Source of the DNA: Zanthoxylum bungeanum
Lineage: Eukaryota > Streptophyta > Magnoliopsida > Sapindales > Rutaceae
Direction: 5' to 3'
Assembly (NCBI GenBank): GCA_019454045.1
Contig: SKCR01032772.1
Span: 744,001-808,000, forward strand
Length of the DNA stretch: 64,000 bases
Position numbers and translations under genes: made by a program. Under the pieces are notes generated by a model that worked only from the letters and a program-made list of their open reading frames with translations, ran no database searches and was not told where the DNA came from. Position 1 is the first letter of the stretch. The number at the start of each line of letters is the position of its first letter. Shown here piece by piece: positions 9,668-20,669 of the stretch.

Positions 9668-11551
9668 ATGGCTGCAATAACAGCATGCAGTTGCTTTCCC
9701 TCTGTATCTTCTCCTTCAAGCAATCTCTTTCTCCAACACAGAAAACCCTAATCTTACTCGCCACAACCCTAAACCCTAAAAACCACTTAGGGTTTTCTTT
9801 TCTCTTGCTTTCACTTCTGGGTTTCCTCCAATTTCACATTTTGCTGCTTGCTGCTTCTTAGTGTGTTTGCTCTTCTTGTACTGTTCCCCACAGACGGCGC
9901 CAACTATTGACGGCTGTTTTTCATTACAAAGGTAATTCAGGAAAAACCACTCCTCGAACAAACCTCCCTGAAGCAGTTAATTTGTTTGGTTTGTTGGGAA
10001 ACAAATGTAAACTTAGCAGACAGAAAGAAAACACACAGATAAACAAAGGATTTAATGTGGTTCGGCGGAATGGATCCAACCTACGTCCATGGACACAAGG
10101 GAAAATGAAACTTTTATTATTGGTTCGGGTCTGACCGACCTCTTTTTTTCTATAGCTCAGTCTCTCTATTACAAGTTACAAATGCTTTTTGAATGAAAAA
10201 TTGATCAACATTTTACAATGAACTCTTAACCCATTTATATACTAAGTCTAATTACACTGTTACGCCAACTCTGTGACGTCAGCCACGTTGTCAAGCCATT
10301 ATTGCATAGGCTTTCTTCCCCAATTACTCTATGGATAATAGCCCAGCCGCCTGACATCCCTACGACCTGCCACCTGAATCTTATTAATTTATACTACTTT
10401 AGGTAACCGCTACATGCTATGCCACAGTGCCAGCCTGTATCCCAATCACTCTCACGCGATAGCGTGCGTCAGTTAATAAACTTGCAGCTCTACTTCGTCC
10501 CATCAGCCGCTGGCCTACCTCTATCTCATCAATCCTTGGGAAACCCGAACTTCCGTTTAGGGCTCACGTCGCCCAAACTTGAACATAATACCATTACCCC
10601 GACCTACCTCCTCGGGCCAGTAAGTTGAGATGATCGACTGTAAACTGAAATGATCGACCTATCCAACCAGGTCGGGTCGGTGATGAGACCTTCACTTTCC
10701 TCACTTTACTAAGTCAGGTCGGCCTTCACAGATGCTCAAGTGTTGTCGAATCTGATGCCTTTATATCAGGTCGGGGCTGGTTCTTCCCTCACGTCCTTCT
10801 TTGTCTCGGGCTCGGATCTCTTTATTTGACCTCTCATCCTCACAAGGACCTTGGACCTGCATCTGTTTAAGTACAAATTTCATTATATCTCTCTTCAGGC
10901 TTCAGGATTTCTCGAAAGTCACCATCAACAAGTTGATGGGCTTCAAGCTGTGCTTGTGAATGATGTGATTTTTGGTTTCAGTTGATATTCATTAACTAAC
11001 CATTCCATTTTTCTTACTAATTATGTTGGTGTCTATTACTCCTAGGAAAGTTTTGAAAGCCGCGGAGATTGCTTGAGATTGGGATAAAAGATTTCACGTC
11101 TTCAGTAATTTTCTGATATACTGCTGTTGCTTGAGCCCAAACATATGTATTTTGTTATTTGTTATTAATTAAATGTTCACCTCCATTAACTTGTTCTTGT
11201 TTCCCACATGCCATATATATGCAGGATGCAACTACTGACATAAAATTGCCAAGAATGAGTTCACTTGTACAATTTACTTGTGAAGAATGTTGTGGAAGGA
11301 CACAGAGACTCGTAAATTGTTTAGCTTATGAACAAGGCCGAGGGGTTGTTTACGTACAGGTATTTATTTATTTATTAGCAGGTAATTTCGATCGTGATGA
11401 AATTCTTTTCTCTATTGAAAAGTTGCTTATAGTTCTTGTAGTAGAGTAAAAGGTTTTTCTTTTTCTTTTTCTTGCCTTTTTTGTTAAATCTGACGAACAA
11501 AATATGCTTCAGGGCGCTGGATGTCTGAGGCATCACAAATTAGTTGACAAC
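9668..11551 (+). pseudogene. Damaged nuclear gene for a DNL/Zim17-type zinc-finger protein (organelle-targeted type)
   Basis: Exon 11225-11359 encodes TDIKLPR, VQFTCEECCGRTQRLVN and YVQ. Exon 11513-11551 encodes GAGCLRHHKLVDN. Together they match the zf-DNL domain of plant chloroplast/mitochondrial HSP70-escort proteins (Zim17/Hep1 family). Introns are GT-AG (11360-11512; acceptor GCAG at 11224). Possible exon 1 starts at ATG 9668 with a Ser/Ala-rich transit-peptide-like MAAITACSCFPSVSS, but that frame stops after about 27 codons. Three signs of decay are visible: the second zinc pair reads GAGC where the family has CxxC (Cys to Gly); the coding sequence ends after VDN, without the usual NLGL-type tail; and a gypsy LTR lies between exon 1 and exon 2. 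The exon 1 assignment is tentative, the domain match firm. Confidence 0.75.
9886..10930 (-). mobile_element. Gypsy LTR with primer-binding site (partial element)
   Basis: On the minus strand the LTR starts TGTTGATGGTGAC (plus 10930) and ends near 9905. It is followed by a primer-binding site TTGGCGCCGTCTGTGGGGA (plus 9886-9904), the same type as TTGGCGCCGTATGTGGGGA in the gypsy at 18.5 kb. The conserved block 'ccgccgaaccac' at 10058-10075 is shared with that element's LTRs. No gag or pol follows to the left, so only the 5' LTR plus some leader remains. The base AGTTG follows at 10931-10935; its partner copy is uncertain. Confidence 0.75.
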
Positions 11552-12043
11552 TGTTACTGTTAGGGTTTGGCTCGCAGAATGAGAGGAAGAAGATGGTCTT
11601 TTCCTTCTATGTTCATTCATTTAAATAGGAAATTACAATAGACAAAGCATTCAATACATTTCTAAAATATCACAATCATAATCCCACAAATCACTCTATA
11701 ACATGTCCCACAAATCACTCTATACATCCTCAGATTCCATAACAATAACCTTGGACTGAATAACCACCACCTTGGACTTGTGGTTGAGAATGACTTCAGG
11801 GAAGAAACCAACATGGAATCAAGTTTGATAAGTGATGATGAATTCATCTTTTGTCTACTCTAGCTTTGATGGTTTTAAAAATTCATGTCCATTAAATATT
11901 CTCACTCATGAAATGAAAAAGCAAAAAGACTACAAAAATGTTGAAAATTTGATGGCTCGTCTTTTGCTTTATTCATTCCTACTTCTGCAAATTTCTGGTT
12001 GATCTTATATGGTACGTATGAATAATCTTTCATGAATAAGAGT
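11552..12043. other. Unassigned spacer, possibly a transposon remnant
   Basis: It begins TGTTACTGTTAGGG exactly where the zinc-finger coding homology stops, which suggests an insertion. It contains a short duplication (CCCACAAATCACTCTATA at about 11683-11701 and 11706-11725). No domain was recognised. Confidence 0.3.
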
Positions 12044-13070
12044 TCAGCCTGTAACAGCCAGCAGGATGGCAACAGCTAATCCAGTGGTAGCCCACACTCC
12101 AGCTCTTCCTTTCTGCTGGTGCAGTGCATTTGCTCCATTCTGTAAGCCAAAAAAGCAGGGGAGATTATTCAGAACAATTTTCTATGGACAATGAACGCAC
12201 CGAATATATAGTTCTCAATCCATGCAAAATGTTGTTAGTTAGCAGTCAAGAAAGTATTTTATCTATTATTGATAACATTACCAAGTTCAGAGATGGTGCT
12301 GGTGCTGGTGTTGTATCCTCTGAGTCTGAGTTTGAGTCTGGTACTGTAGGGGGAGCAGGGGGGCTGGGAACAGTTGGTGCTGGAGCTGGTGCATGATGAT
12401 GCCTCTTGTGCTTGTGCTTGTGCTTTCTTTTCTTCTTGTGCTTGGGGGGAGCAGGTGGAGTAGCTGGTGGCAGACTAGTTGGTGCTGGTGCTGGTGTCGC
12501 CTTTGCTGGTGCAGGTGCTGGTGTCGGTGGTGCCTTTGCTGGTGCAGGTGCTGGTGTCGGTGGTGCCTTAGCTGGTGCAGGTGCTGGAGTCGGTGGTGCC
12601 TTAGCTGGTGCTGGTGCCGGTGCTGGTGGTGCCTTAGCTGGTGCCGGTGCTGGTGGTGCCTTAGCTGGTGCCGGTGCTGGTGGTGCTTGGGCTGGTGTTG
12701 GGGATACCAGTGGTGGCGGTAAAGTCGGTGGTGGTGGCAATGCTGGCGGTGGTGATGGAGTTGAGATTGGAGGACTTTGTGGAGGTTGTGGTGGTGGAAC
12801 TGATGGGCTTGTAGCTGGTGCAACTTTAGGAGATAGTGTTGATACAGGAGTTGTTGCAGATGGGGGTGTTGCCGCACTTACTGGTGGCTGTGTTGGAGCT
12901 GCTGTTGTCGAAGGTGGAGGTGCTGTGGTGGTTGGTGGAGCTGCTGTGGTGGCTGGTGGAGGTGTAATGGTTGGCAAATTAGAGGGAGAGGCTGCTGGTG
13001 TTTGTGCATTGGTGATGGCTATTGGAAAACTGGAGCAAACTAGAAAGAGAACCCAAAACATTGAAGCCAT
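12044..13070 (-). CDS. Lysine-rich, GPI-anchored arabinogalactan protein (AGP17/18/19 type); exons 13070-12282 and 12139-12044
   Basis: A classical cell-surface proteoglycan backbone of 294 residues. Residues 1-22 form a signal peptide ([22 protein letters not shown]), shown here only as the exon start. A long Pro/Ala/Thr/Ser domain follows with [14 protein letters not shown] repeats at about 125-200, the usual substrate for proline hydroxylation and arabinogalactan addition. A Lys/His-rich basic block ([14 protein letters not shown]) sits at about 211-227, the hallmark of the lysine-rich AGP clade. After a second AP-rich stretch a 142-base intron (12281-12140, GTAATG...TTACAG) intervenes. 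Exon 2 encodes [10 protein letters not shown] and a hydrophobic [14 protein letters not shown] tail ending at TGA 12044, a GPI-anchor signal. Without splicing the frame would end in a spurious [12 protein letters not shown] tail. The gene looks intact. Whether it is the 17, 18 or 19 orthologue is unresolved. Confidence 0.9.
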
Positions 13071-13106
13071 TTTGTTTAGATGGAAATTGTAGGAAAGACT
13101 AGTGGT

Positions 13107-13114
13107 TATATATA
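13107..13114 (-). promoter_or_regulatory. TATA box of the lysine-rich AGP gene
   Basis: On the minus strand, TATATATAACC lies about 37-45 bases upstream of the ATG at 13070. It is the only good TATA match just upstream, and it implies a very short 5' UTR. Confidence 0.4.
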
Positions 13115-13119
13115 CAACA

Positions 13120-14221
13120 TGGAAGTAAAAAAAAAAAATGGAGTAAAAAATGTTTGGTGAAACGTTGGAAGGAGAGATGTAATCCTCATGAGAGGTTACA
13201 TCCCTTTTAATGAATTTTTGAGGTCATTATTGGGAAAATTAAATTTCTCAGGCTCTCATCTTATTACTTATCTCTTTCATTCTCATTCATTGTTGCATAA
13301 AATTCTTGTGGTGGTATATAACCAAAAAAGCAAAGCATTGGAAGTGAAATGAAAGAGTTGGGATACAGATGTTAATGCTAGCAACCCTTTACCTGTATCC
13401 AGACTAGGATGTTTGATCCTAACACAACCTAAACATTGGTAAGGAGTCTTCTTCAACTTTTATGAAGAACATCAAGCCAAGAACTTGCTTGCTTCTCTTT
13501 ACTTTCACCGAGTTCTGCCCATTTTGCTCGAACAGGAAACTAGAGGCTGTTAAGAAGCAATTGCAATGCATTCCCTAAATGCAATGTGCTTCATTTTTAC
13601 TTGGAAACATTGGTAAGCCAAAATAGATTGCTTTGTGAAATTTAGAGAAAATGGAAAAAAGGATAGCTCCCCTATAACCATAATCCATAGATGCTATTTG
13701 ATGCCAAAACTGTGTTGATTCTGTGAAAATCCCAGATAGAAATTTATCTTTATTTAAGTCAACATCAAACATTATTAACTTTTGGGCAGTACAGTTGGTG
13801 AAGATTCGATCAAAACAGGTTGCCAGCCAGAAGTGTTTTAACTGAATGCCCTACCATGATCCCTGCACATATTTGATGCATGTTCTGTAACAGCAGATGA
13901 AGAGGTAACGGGGATTCATTCAATTATTCATATCTATGCTATTTAACCAATAAATAGCTATTTGCGCGATTCATTCCAGTGGATTTTGACCAATTTAAAT
14001 CGACATCAATTTCTTGGTGATTTTGATCGATTAATCGTCCGATTTTCTAAAAATCATCCAATCTCATTTTTAAATTTAATTTTAGTTTTTCTATTTTTTT
14101 GGAGTTTTGAATAATGATTTGTGTGAAAAAATGAATAATTCTGTTAGAAATGATAAAATGAGTAAAAATATGTTTCAATTTAAAAGAATTATTATTGAAT
14201 AATAATAATAGTATCATTATT
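13120..14221. other. AGP upstream intergenic sequence; no gene seen
   Basis: AT-rich with no recognisable domain. It presumably includes the AGP promoter upstream of the TATA box. Confidence 0.5.
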
Positions 14222-14226
14222 CTGTT

Positions 14227-17026
14227 TGTAACCCCCCAAATTATTTTTACCCATATTTTTATTTTATTATTTTTGGTGGATAGAAATTTAAGGACTAAAT
14301 TTTTAAGTTTGTGGAAGTTGGAATTAAAATGTGGTTAAGATCAAGTTTAGGGTGGCAAATGGAATTTGCCATGTATGTTTATTATGTACACACTCACACC
14401 AGCCCCTTTTTTTTTTTAAAAAAAAAAGAGAGAAGTGTCAGAAGCAGACGTGAGAGAGAAAAGAAAGAGAAAAGAGGAAAAGAGAGGTTTTGGTCCCGAT
14501 CCGGCCGATCCGAAGTTAACCCGACCGAGTCTTTAAGGAAAAGTGTAGATCTCGTCGAGAGGATTATTTTGGTGGTGGTTTCATCTCGGGAAACTCCCAA
14601 TTTTTGTAGAGATCTCGGTAAGAATTTTTTTATGGTTTTTCTCGATTTCCCGTTGATCCGGAACTCCGATCGACGAACCGTCAGCGGCATTAGAACCGGG
14701 ATGAGGAGAGGAACGCTCGGCCGTCAGAATTTTCTTGATCCGACCGGCGCGTGGCGCTCACGCGTGCCTTATGTGGCGGCGCGTGAGGCCCACGCTCGGC
14801 CTGGGTAAACGGCGTGTGGCCACCACTCTCCGGACAGTAAGCTCGTGCCGACTTTCCGAGTCTCCTCCGTGATTTTCAGACTTTTCCGAGTAGTAACGGA
14901 CCTCCGAATCTTAATTTCCGTGTAATTTTTCGTTATGATTACGAGAGCAACCGAACCACGTTTCTCGCATATTCTTTCATCTATTCTAGTTAGGATTATG
15001 TTCCTTATAGTAAATTCTTTTGTCTTTTAGGTGATCGTGATACCGTAAGCGGGGACGGTCATGCTGCCTAGTTCCTTTTATCTGTAGTCAGCTCTCCAGG
15101 TGCGTGGATAAGCCTGTAACATTGATATTTTCAAAAGTATACAGTATGTATGTTTTCTTAAATGAATTTTAAGGTAATGCATTAAATGAGTTTGTTTTTA
15201 GAAAGTTTATATATTTTGTTACGAAGTATGGATCGAATATTGATTATGTTGAAATCATGTGTTTGTGATATATGAGAAACTTGCATGATTTGAGATATAT
15301 GAGCATGGATTTTGGAAATGATTTTTATGTTAGGATGCACCCCGTGTACATATATGTGCCAGTTTATTGCCGTGAGATGAGGTCTCATATTGCCAATTTG
15401 CTCCGGATGTCAGTTTATTGCCGTGGGGATGCCCCATGTTGCCAGCTTTGCCATATAGGGATGGCAGTGGGTAGGGTATGGTGCGGGTTTTCCATTACCA
15501 AACCCGTACCCGCATATGTAAATAAATTACCAAACCCGCACCATACCCGTTGCGGGTTTTAATTTTCATTACCAAACCCGCACCGCAAATAAAAATAAAT
15601 TACCAAACCGCATTGGTACCCAACGGATTTTTTGTGGGTTTCTAAAATATTGAATTACTTTGTGTTCTTAATAATATAATTTTTTTAATTAAATAATTAT
15701 TTTTAATTGCTAGTTGTAGTTTTCACATTTGTTTTCATTTGACATATACAACATGCAATGTATGTATATACAGTACATAAATAACATAATGTATGAAAGA
15801 CTCAGTACCATATGTTTATTTTTTCATATAAACATAATTAAAACGAGTTATTCCCTTCATAATTATAATGATCTAAATTAGTCAACTCAATCGACAATAA
15901 GCTAAAAAGTAATCACCAACCTTTGGTCATATTTTTTATGCTAAGTGTAATGAAGTGATACTTACAAGGCTCAAGTGATGTAAGTGTAATGAAGAAGCAG
16001 GAAAGCTACTGAAGTTGCAGCAAACACTAGCTTATTTTGCTCCTCTCCCGTTTCTGATTATGTGAACTTAATCCAAATTTTGCATTATAATTTTATTAAC
16101 AAGTGTGATTAGAAAAAAAAATAATAGTCATGCAAAAAATCTTCAGTTGGGCAGGTTGCGGGCTGCGGCTGAGTGGAGTGTGGAACTGTGGATTAGTGTT
16201 TTAGGTTTAGGTTTTGTTAGTTGTTTTTATATGAAGGTTTTTTTATATTGTCCTAAATATTAATTAATAAAAATAATATTGCGGGTATGTGGATACCCGC
16301 AGCGGATACCCGCATTTTTTTCTTAAATACCAAACCCGCACCGCACCCGCAGCGGGTTTCTACTTTAAATTACCAAACCCGCACCGCACCCACTAATATA
16401 TTACCAAATCCTACCCATTGCGGGCGGGTTTTTGCGGGTTGCGAGTTTGTGGGTAAAATTGCCATCCCATCTTGTCACGAGAGTGTGCATATAGATGAAT
16501 AAACAGCTTATTATTCAGAGTATTCTTGAGCAGTATGAGTTTTATGAGAAATGAGATTTATGAATTCAAGTAAATGTTGAATTTATGATTTACAGCTTTA
16601 TGTACTTATTTATAGTATGAAATACTTATTCGATCCACCTTGTTACTTGTTTATCCACGTCACTAAGCTGTGATCCATTGCACTAAGCGTGAGCTTACCC
16701 CTTTCTTTAACATTTCAGGTTTAGCAGATTAGTAGGTCATCATTTCCTGCCAATAGGTTGTGCCAACAATAGAGTGTCATTGTTATGTTTTTCTTGGAAG
16801 AATTTGTTATTTGGTTAGGCATTTGAGCCTTTATTTGGTACTGAGGATATTGTATTTTCTTTATGGATATTCCTTTGAGTTGGATCATGGAGATCCTATG
16901 TTATGATGAAATTTTCAGTTTAGATTTTTCCTTGTATTTGGAGGATTAATCCATATTACAGGGGAAACTCTGCCAGAATCTAGTTTTCGTCTCACCCCTA
17001 CCCTACCCAAGGGGACGGGTGTGACA
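14227..17026 (+). mobile_element. Solo LTR, probably Ty3/gypsy (TSD CTGTT)
   Basis: It begins TGTAACCCCCCAAAT and ends GGGTGTGACA, and is flanked by CTGTT at 14222-14226 and 17027-17031. The TG...CA termini, 5-base duplication and lack of gag/pol identify a solo LTR formed by LTR-LTR recombination. TGTAAC...GTGTGACA ends are common in chromovirus-like gypsy LTRs (inference). A 1-kb element is nested inside (15456-16469), leaving about 1.8 kb of LTR. Orientation follows the TG/CA ends only and is tentative. Confidence 0.75.
15456..16469. mobile_element. Nested hAT-like TIR element with ACCCGCA/TGCGGGT subterminal repeats
   Basis: The ends TAGGGATGGCA and TGCCATCCCA are inverted. Both flanks inside carry iterated ACCAAACCCGCACC / GCGGGTTTTT motifs, while the middle is AT-rich and noncoding. 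It interrupts the solo LTR. I could not find a convincing 8-base duplication, so the hAT assignment rests on end sequence and the subterminal pattern. Confidence 0.65.
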
Positions 17027-17031
17027 CTGTT

Positions 17032-18040
17032 ACATTTTCTTAAATTGAGATAATTTTTTCTAATTGTATCAAAATAGATCATTAACATAGTGACTAAAGA
17101 TTCTTGAATTATTTAGACATTTTTCATCATAAATAAATGATTTTTAGATGGTCTTGATAGATGAATTTTGTATTTTATTTATTCTCAATCATAAGAAATG
17201 TCAACTTTATAATTTTCAATTAATCCCAACTATTTCTGATTAGTCGTTCAAATGTGAACCATCATATTGAGATGAACAATTTGAAGTCAATGGGGTTTAT
17301 GAACTTAGGAAGACAATAACTCAATTTGATTTCAGCAAGCTATGTCCATTCAATGTAGGATTCTTAAAAAAAAAACAGAATGCTACATCTTCGTCAGGAT
17401 TTTCGATTTTTGATTTGGGATGAGAAGACAATCTGGGGGAGACGAGGGATCTGCATTTTTTTCTCCTTCTTCCTTCTTCTAAGCTGGAAGAATTGCTGCA
17501 TTATATCTGCTGCTGCTGCTGCCAGCATCCCACGATGGACTGGAGCAGCTGCCTTCTCTAACTTTGGAGCACCCCATACTAAGAGTGCTGAACTGACTCT
17601 TGCCACACGTGTGACATTATTTGCTAATTAAGGAACCATTATCCTTCTAATTGATCCTAGATCAGTACCTGATCCAATTTTCACTTGGCTCAATAGAGTT
17701 AAAAAATAATTATTTTGGTCCAGGGTTCCAAGGAGAAGATACCATTATTTGCTAGCACATGGATCCGCTAAATTAACACAGAGCAGACGTACAGTTATAT
17801 GCTAATCAATCAATACTTGTGCTATAAGATAGCACTGTAACAGCAAAAACTGGATTCACTCTTTTGAAGCCTCCCGATCGCAAATACTTTCTGCCCTCAA
17901 TTACCGCAAGACTCCATGTCTGTCCGTTTTGGCTCTTGGCGTTTGTCCCTACATTTTGATATCTAATCAGCGGACGGAACGCATGCATGGAATTTGCTAA
18001 TTGTATTTAGGGTTATGTGACCAACATCACCAGAATTAAA
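17032..18040. other. Intergenic spacer; no gene seen
   Basis: Short open frames near 17380-17631 and 17988-17806 show no domain or compositional support. A small (CTG)n run lies at about 17509-17523. Confidence 0.5.
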
Positions 18041-18048
18041 AAGGGTTA

Positions 18049-18509
18049 TTGACGTTATTATGGATTAATCAACAACTAAGATTGTTCAAGGATTCTATAT
18101 TTAGACATTTCTTAGACATCGATACGAATTTAATGGGAGTGATAATGCATAATTTGTTGCTTAGACGTGTTGTGCAATCGAAAAATTATGTCCAAGAATT
18201 AATTCTGGCTCCACATCGGCTACGATTTAATATGATTATCGAGACTCGAGAGTGGTCTTTGGTCACTGGGATTAAATGCGATCCTTCCAAAAAATCAAAA
18301 ATAATTCACACAAAATTCGAGACAAATACTTCCACGACATGATGTTTGGTAAATTCTGTGATATGAAGTATGAACGAAAAGTTTATGCAATTGAATTTAC
18401 CAAAATTTCACACACCAATGCGGTCAAGATCGCATTATATTATTTTGACATCAAGGTGTTACTTGTGAGGTATGATTTTGGATGAGAGTTAATACATAGA
18501 TTTTGTATA
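18049..18509 (+). pseudogene. DUF1985-like coding fragment, left part
   Basis: The fragment reads FRHFLDID, MHNLLLRRVV and LRFNMIIETREWSLVTGIKC. This resembles DUF1985, often found in Ulp1-protease-bearing Mutator-like elements, in its LRF...EW.L.TGL.C signature. A frameshift near 18280-18340 leads into KIALYYFDIKVLLVRYDFG. The homology breaks at 18509, exactly at the gypsy insertion, and resumes at 28766 after the TSD. It is most likely a relic of a transposon-associated gene. The domain call is moderate because only this part is visible. Confidence 0.6.
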
Positions 18510-18909
18510 TGTTGATGGTGATTTTTATCGTAAAGTATTTGAACAGTTCGGAAAGAGCAGAGATGAAATTTCTCGGTTGATGAGGACGAACGTTCTGAGA
18601 ATATTAGTTACTCATCGGCTCGGCATGGTGTTCGGACCCAGTTTTCCTAGATTTGACCGACCAGAGGATACAATATGAAGCAGATGTCAGAGACTGACAA
18701 CATTAGAGCCGAGACCGATCACTTTAGCCCGGTAGGCTGGACCACCCCGCCGAACCACGTAAAACCCTCTTGCAGATTTTATGTTTGCTTTGTCTTTTTG
18801 CCAAATTTGTTGTTGGTCCCTCATAACCAAACAAATTCACGGTTGGAGGAGGATTGTCCCGGGAGCACTATCCCGATATTGCCCCTGGAACTAAAATCAG
18901 CCGTCAACA
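18510..18909 (+). repeat. 5' LTR of the 18.5-kb gypsy, internally deleted
   Basis: It starts TGTTGATGG and ends GTCAACA. Compared with the 3' LTR it lacks 538 bases (equivalent to 28055-28592), with GTAGG at both deletion edges. The missing part contains the TATA box seen at 28408-28416. It also has a 21-base extra segment near 18690-18712. Confidence 0.85.
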
Positions 18910-18910
18910 G

Positions 18911-18930
18911 TTGGCGCCGTATGTGGGGAG
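18911..18930 (+). promoter_or_regulatory. Primer-binding site of the 18.5-kb gypsy
   Basis: TTGGCGCCGTATGTGGGGAG follows the 5' LTR by one base. It is the TGGCGCC type common in Tat/Athila-like elements and is shared with the LTR fragment at 9886. Confidence 0.8.
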
Positions 18931-18956
18931 AGAACAAAAATTAGCTGTGTAGTAAG

Positions 18957-20561
18957 ATGATGGCAGAAGATGGGAACCATAGATCGTCGGAGAGTTCAAC
19001 AACATAGTGGATGGAGAAAATGGAAAAGAGCATGAGGAAGGAAAGAGAGTCAAACCGGACCTTCATGAAGGCCATGATGGAGAAACTGGAAAGGTTAGAA
19101 AAGATGAACGATGAAAGGCTAGAGGGTGGTCCAAGTCAGAGGAGAGAAGAGATAGCGAAAGGAAAAAATGTCGTAGATCTAGGCGGAGATGATGAACCCG
19201 GGAGGAAGGATCCCCATAAGGTGAGATCTGTTGTGATAACCGGAGCCTTGCCGGCAGAAAGAATGTGGGAAGAAGAGGAGGAGAGGCAAACGCCAGAGCC
19301 CTCTAGTAATAGCCCCCGCTCTAAGCAGAAGGGGGATGACAGAAGACACGGTGGGGGGATCGAGAGGCATCCAGCCACGGCGTGCATCGTGCTCGGAGCA
19401 GCAGGCGAGAAGAAGTCCGCGGAAGGCAACATGATAGTACTGACAGCTAAATGAAAGCCTGGTTCAGGAAATAGATGAAAATATGAGAAGAAAACATGAA
19501 GGCAAGCAAATAGGATGGCCCGGACAAGGAAGCGACATCCCCTTTCACGGATTTTTCAGCGGAATTCCCTAGACGGTTTTCCATGCCGTCTATGAACTCC
19601 TATAAGGGTCATACCGACCCTAAATCTCATATCGAAAGTTTCGTTTTGCTGATGGAGGTTCAAGGGATGGTAGGAGAGGCCATCTGTGAGGTGTTCCCTT
19701 TAACCCTGAGCGGGCCCACGATTTTGTGGTTTAGAGGTTTGGCCCCAAGAAGCATCAGTAGTTTCTCTCAGCTCAGAAAATCTTTTGTTCGACATTTCAA
19801 GGGAGCGTGTGTGCCAAGGAAGACGGTGGGAGCTTTGAGACTGATGAAACAGGGAGATGATGAGCCTCTGAAGAATTTTATTGAAATATACCACAATTTG
19901 GTGCTCGAGGTCGGAGCATATGAGACATTGGAGGCGTTGGAAAGTCTCAAAAGAGCCCTAAGGGTCGGGAAGTTGTGGACTCACCTGAGGATTCGGGATG
20001 TACCGGATTATGTCACTGCACTAGAATTGGCCAGAAAATTTGTTCTGATGGAAGGAAAAGAGAAAGTTTCCCAAAGAGTGGGGACCCATAAGGGAACGTT
20101 TGTGAGGTCGGAGATGCCGCAAAGGTCGGACCGATAATTGAGGAAACCATCTCCGAGGCAAAGGGAGTTCAGGCTGATGCCTCATAACAATGCACCTCAT
20201 GAGAGAATGACTTAGGTGCAAGTAAATCATATGGTCGGGGGGGGCAGTGTATACCCCTTTGAATAAGCCATTGGCTCAGATTGTCAGAGAAATCCAAGAT
20301 AAAGGCCTCCTGATGGAACCAAACCTGAGGAAATATCTGGCGGAGAAGAAGAGCGATAAGTCCTATTTTGTACATCAAAACATGAGAGGGCACACGGCGA
20401 AAGGCTGTAGGGACTTGCGGGAACATGTGGAAAACCTGGCGCAAAACAACTATTTGAATGATTATATTGACCAAGATGTCATGGCGGCCCAACAACGACG
20501 GAAACCTAGACAAATGTATACCATCGCTGGTGTGATGACATTGGCCGGAGACTCAAACTGA
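18957..20561 (+). pseudogene. Gypsy gag, broken
   Basis: It starts at ATG 18957 with an in-frame stop after 16 codons. A charged N-terminal region (19011-19454) follows, then a retrotransposon gag domain (19583-20137) with MNSYKGHTDPKSHI, AFPLTL-like EVFPLTLSG, WFRGL and FSQLRKSFVRHF. A degenerate zinc knuckle near 20365-20410 reads YFVHQNMRGHTAKGC and has lost its first Cys. It would have formed the particle core. Frameshifts separate the parts at about 19455-19580 and 20138-20246. Confidence 0.88.
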
Positions 20562-20669
20562 TCGAGAAAGAGTTATAGCAGGTTCCGAGGATATGAAGTA
20601 CTGACAACGGAGCAGGCCTCGAGGGTTCAGAGGGGTCGGTCGGTCCCTATTATGTTAACAGACGAGGAT

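Noticed and set aside
12406..13092. Long Gly/Ala-rich open frame on the plus strand
   Set aside because: It is the complement of the Pro/Ala-rich arabinogalactan gene; the minus strand has the signal peptide, splice sites and GPI signal.
14311..14808. 165-aa open frame
   Set aside because: Lies inside the solo LTR, composition follows the GC-rich LTR and no domain is visible.
17380..17631. Possible small gene
   Set aside because: No similarity recognised, a simple (CTG)n run creates the Ala stretch, and no splice or promoter support.
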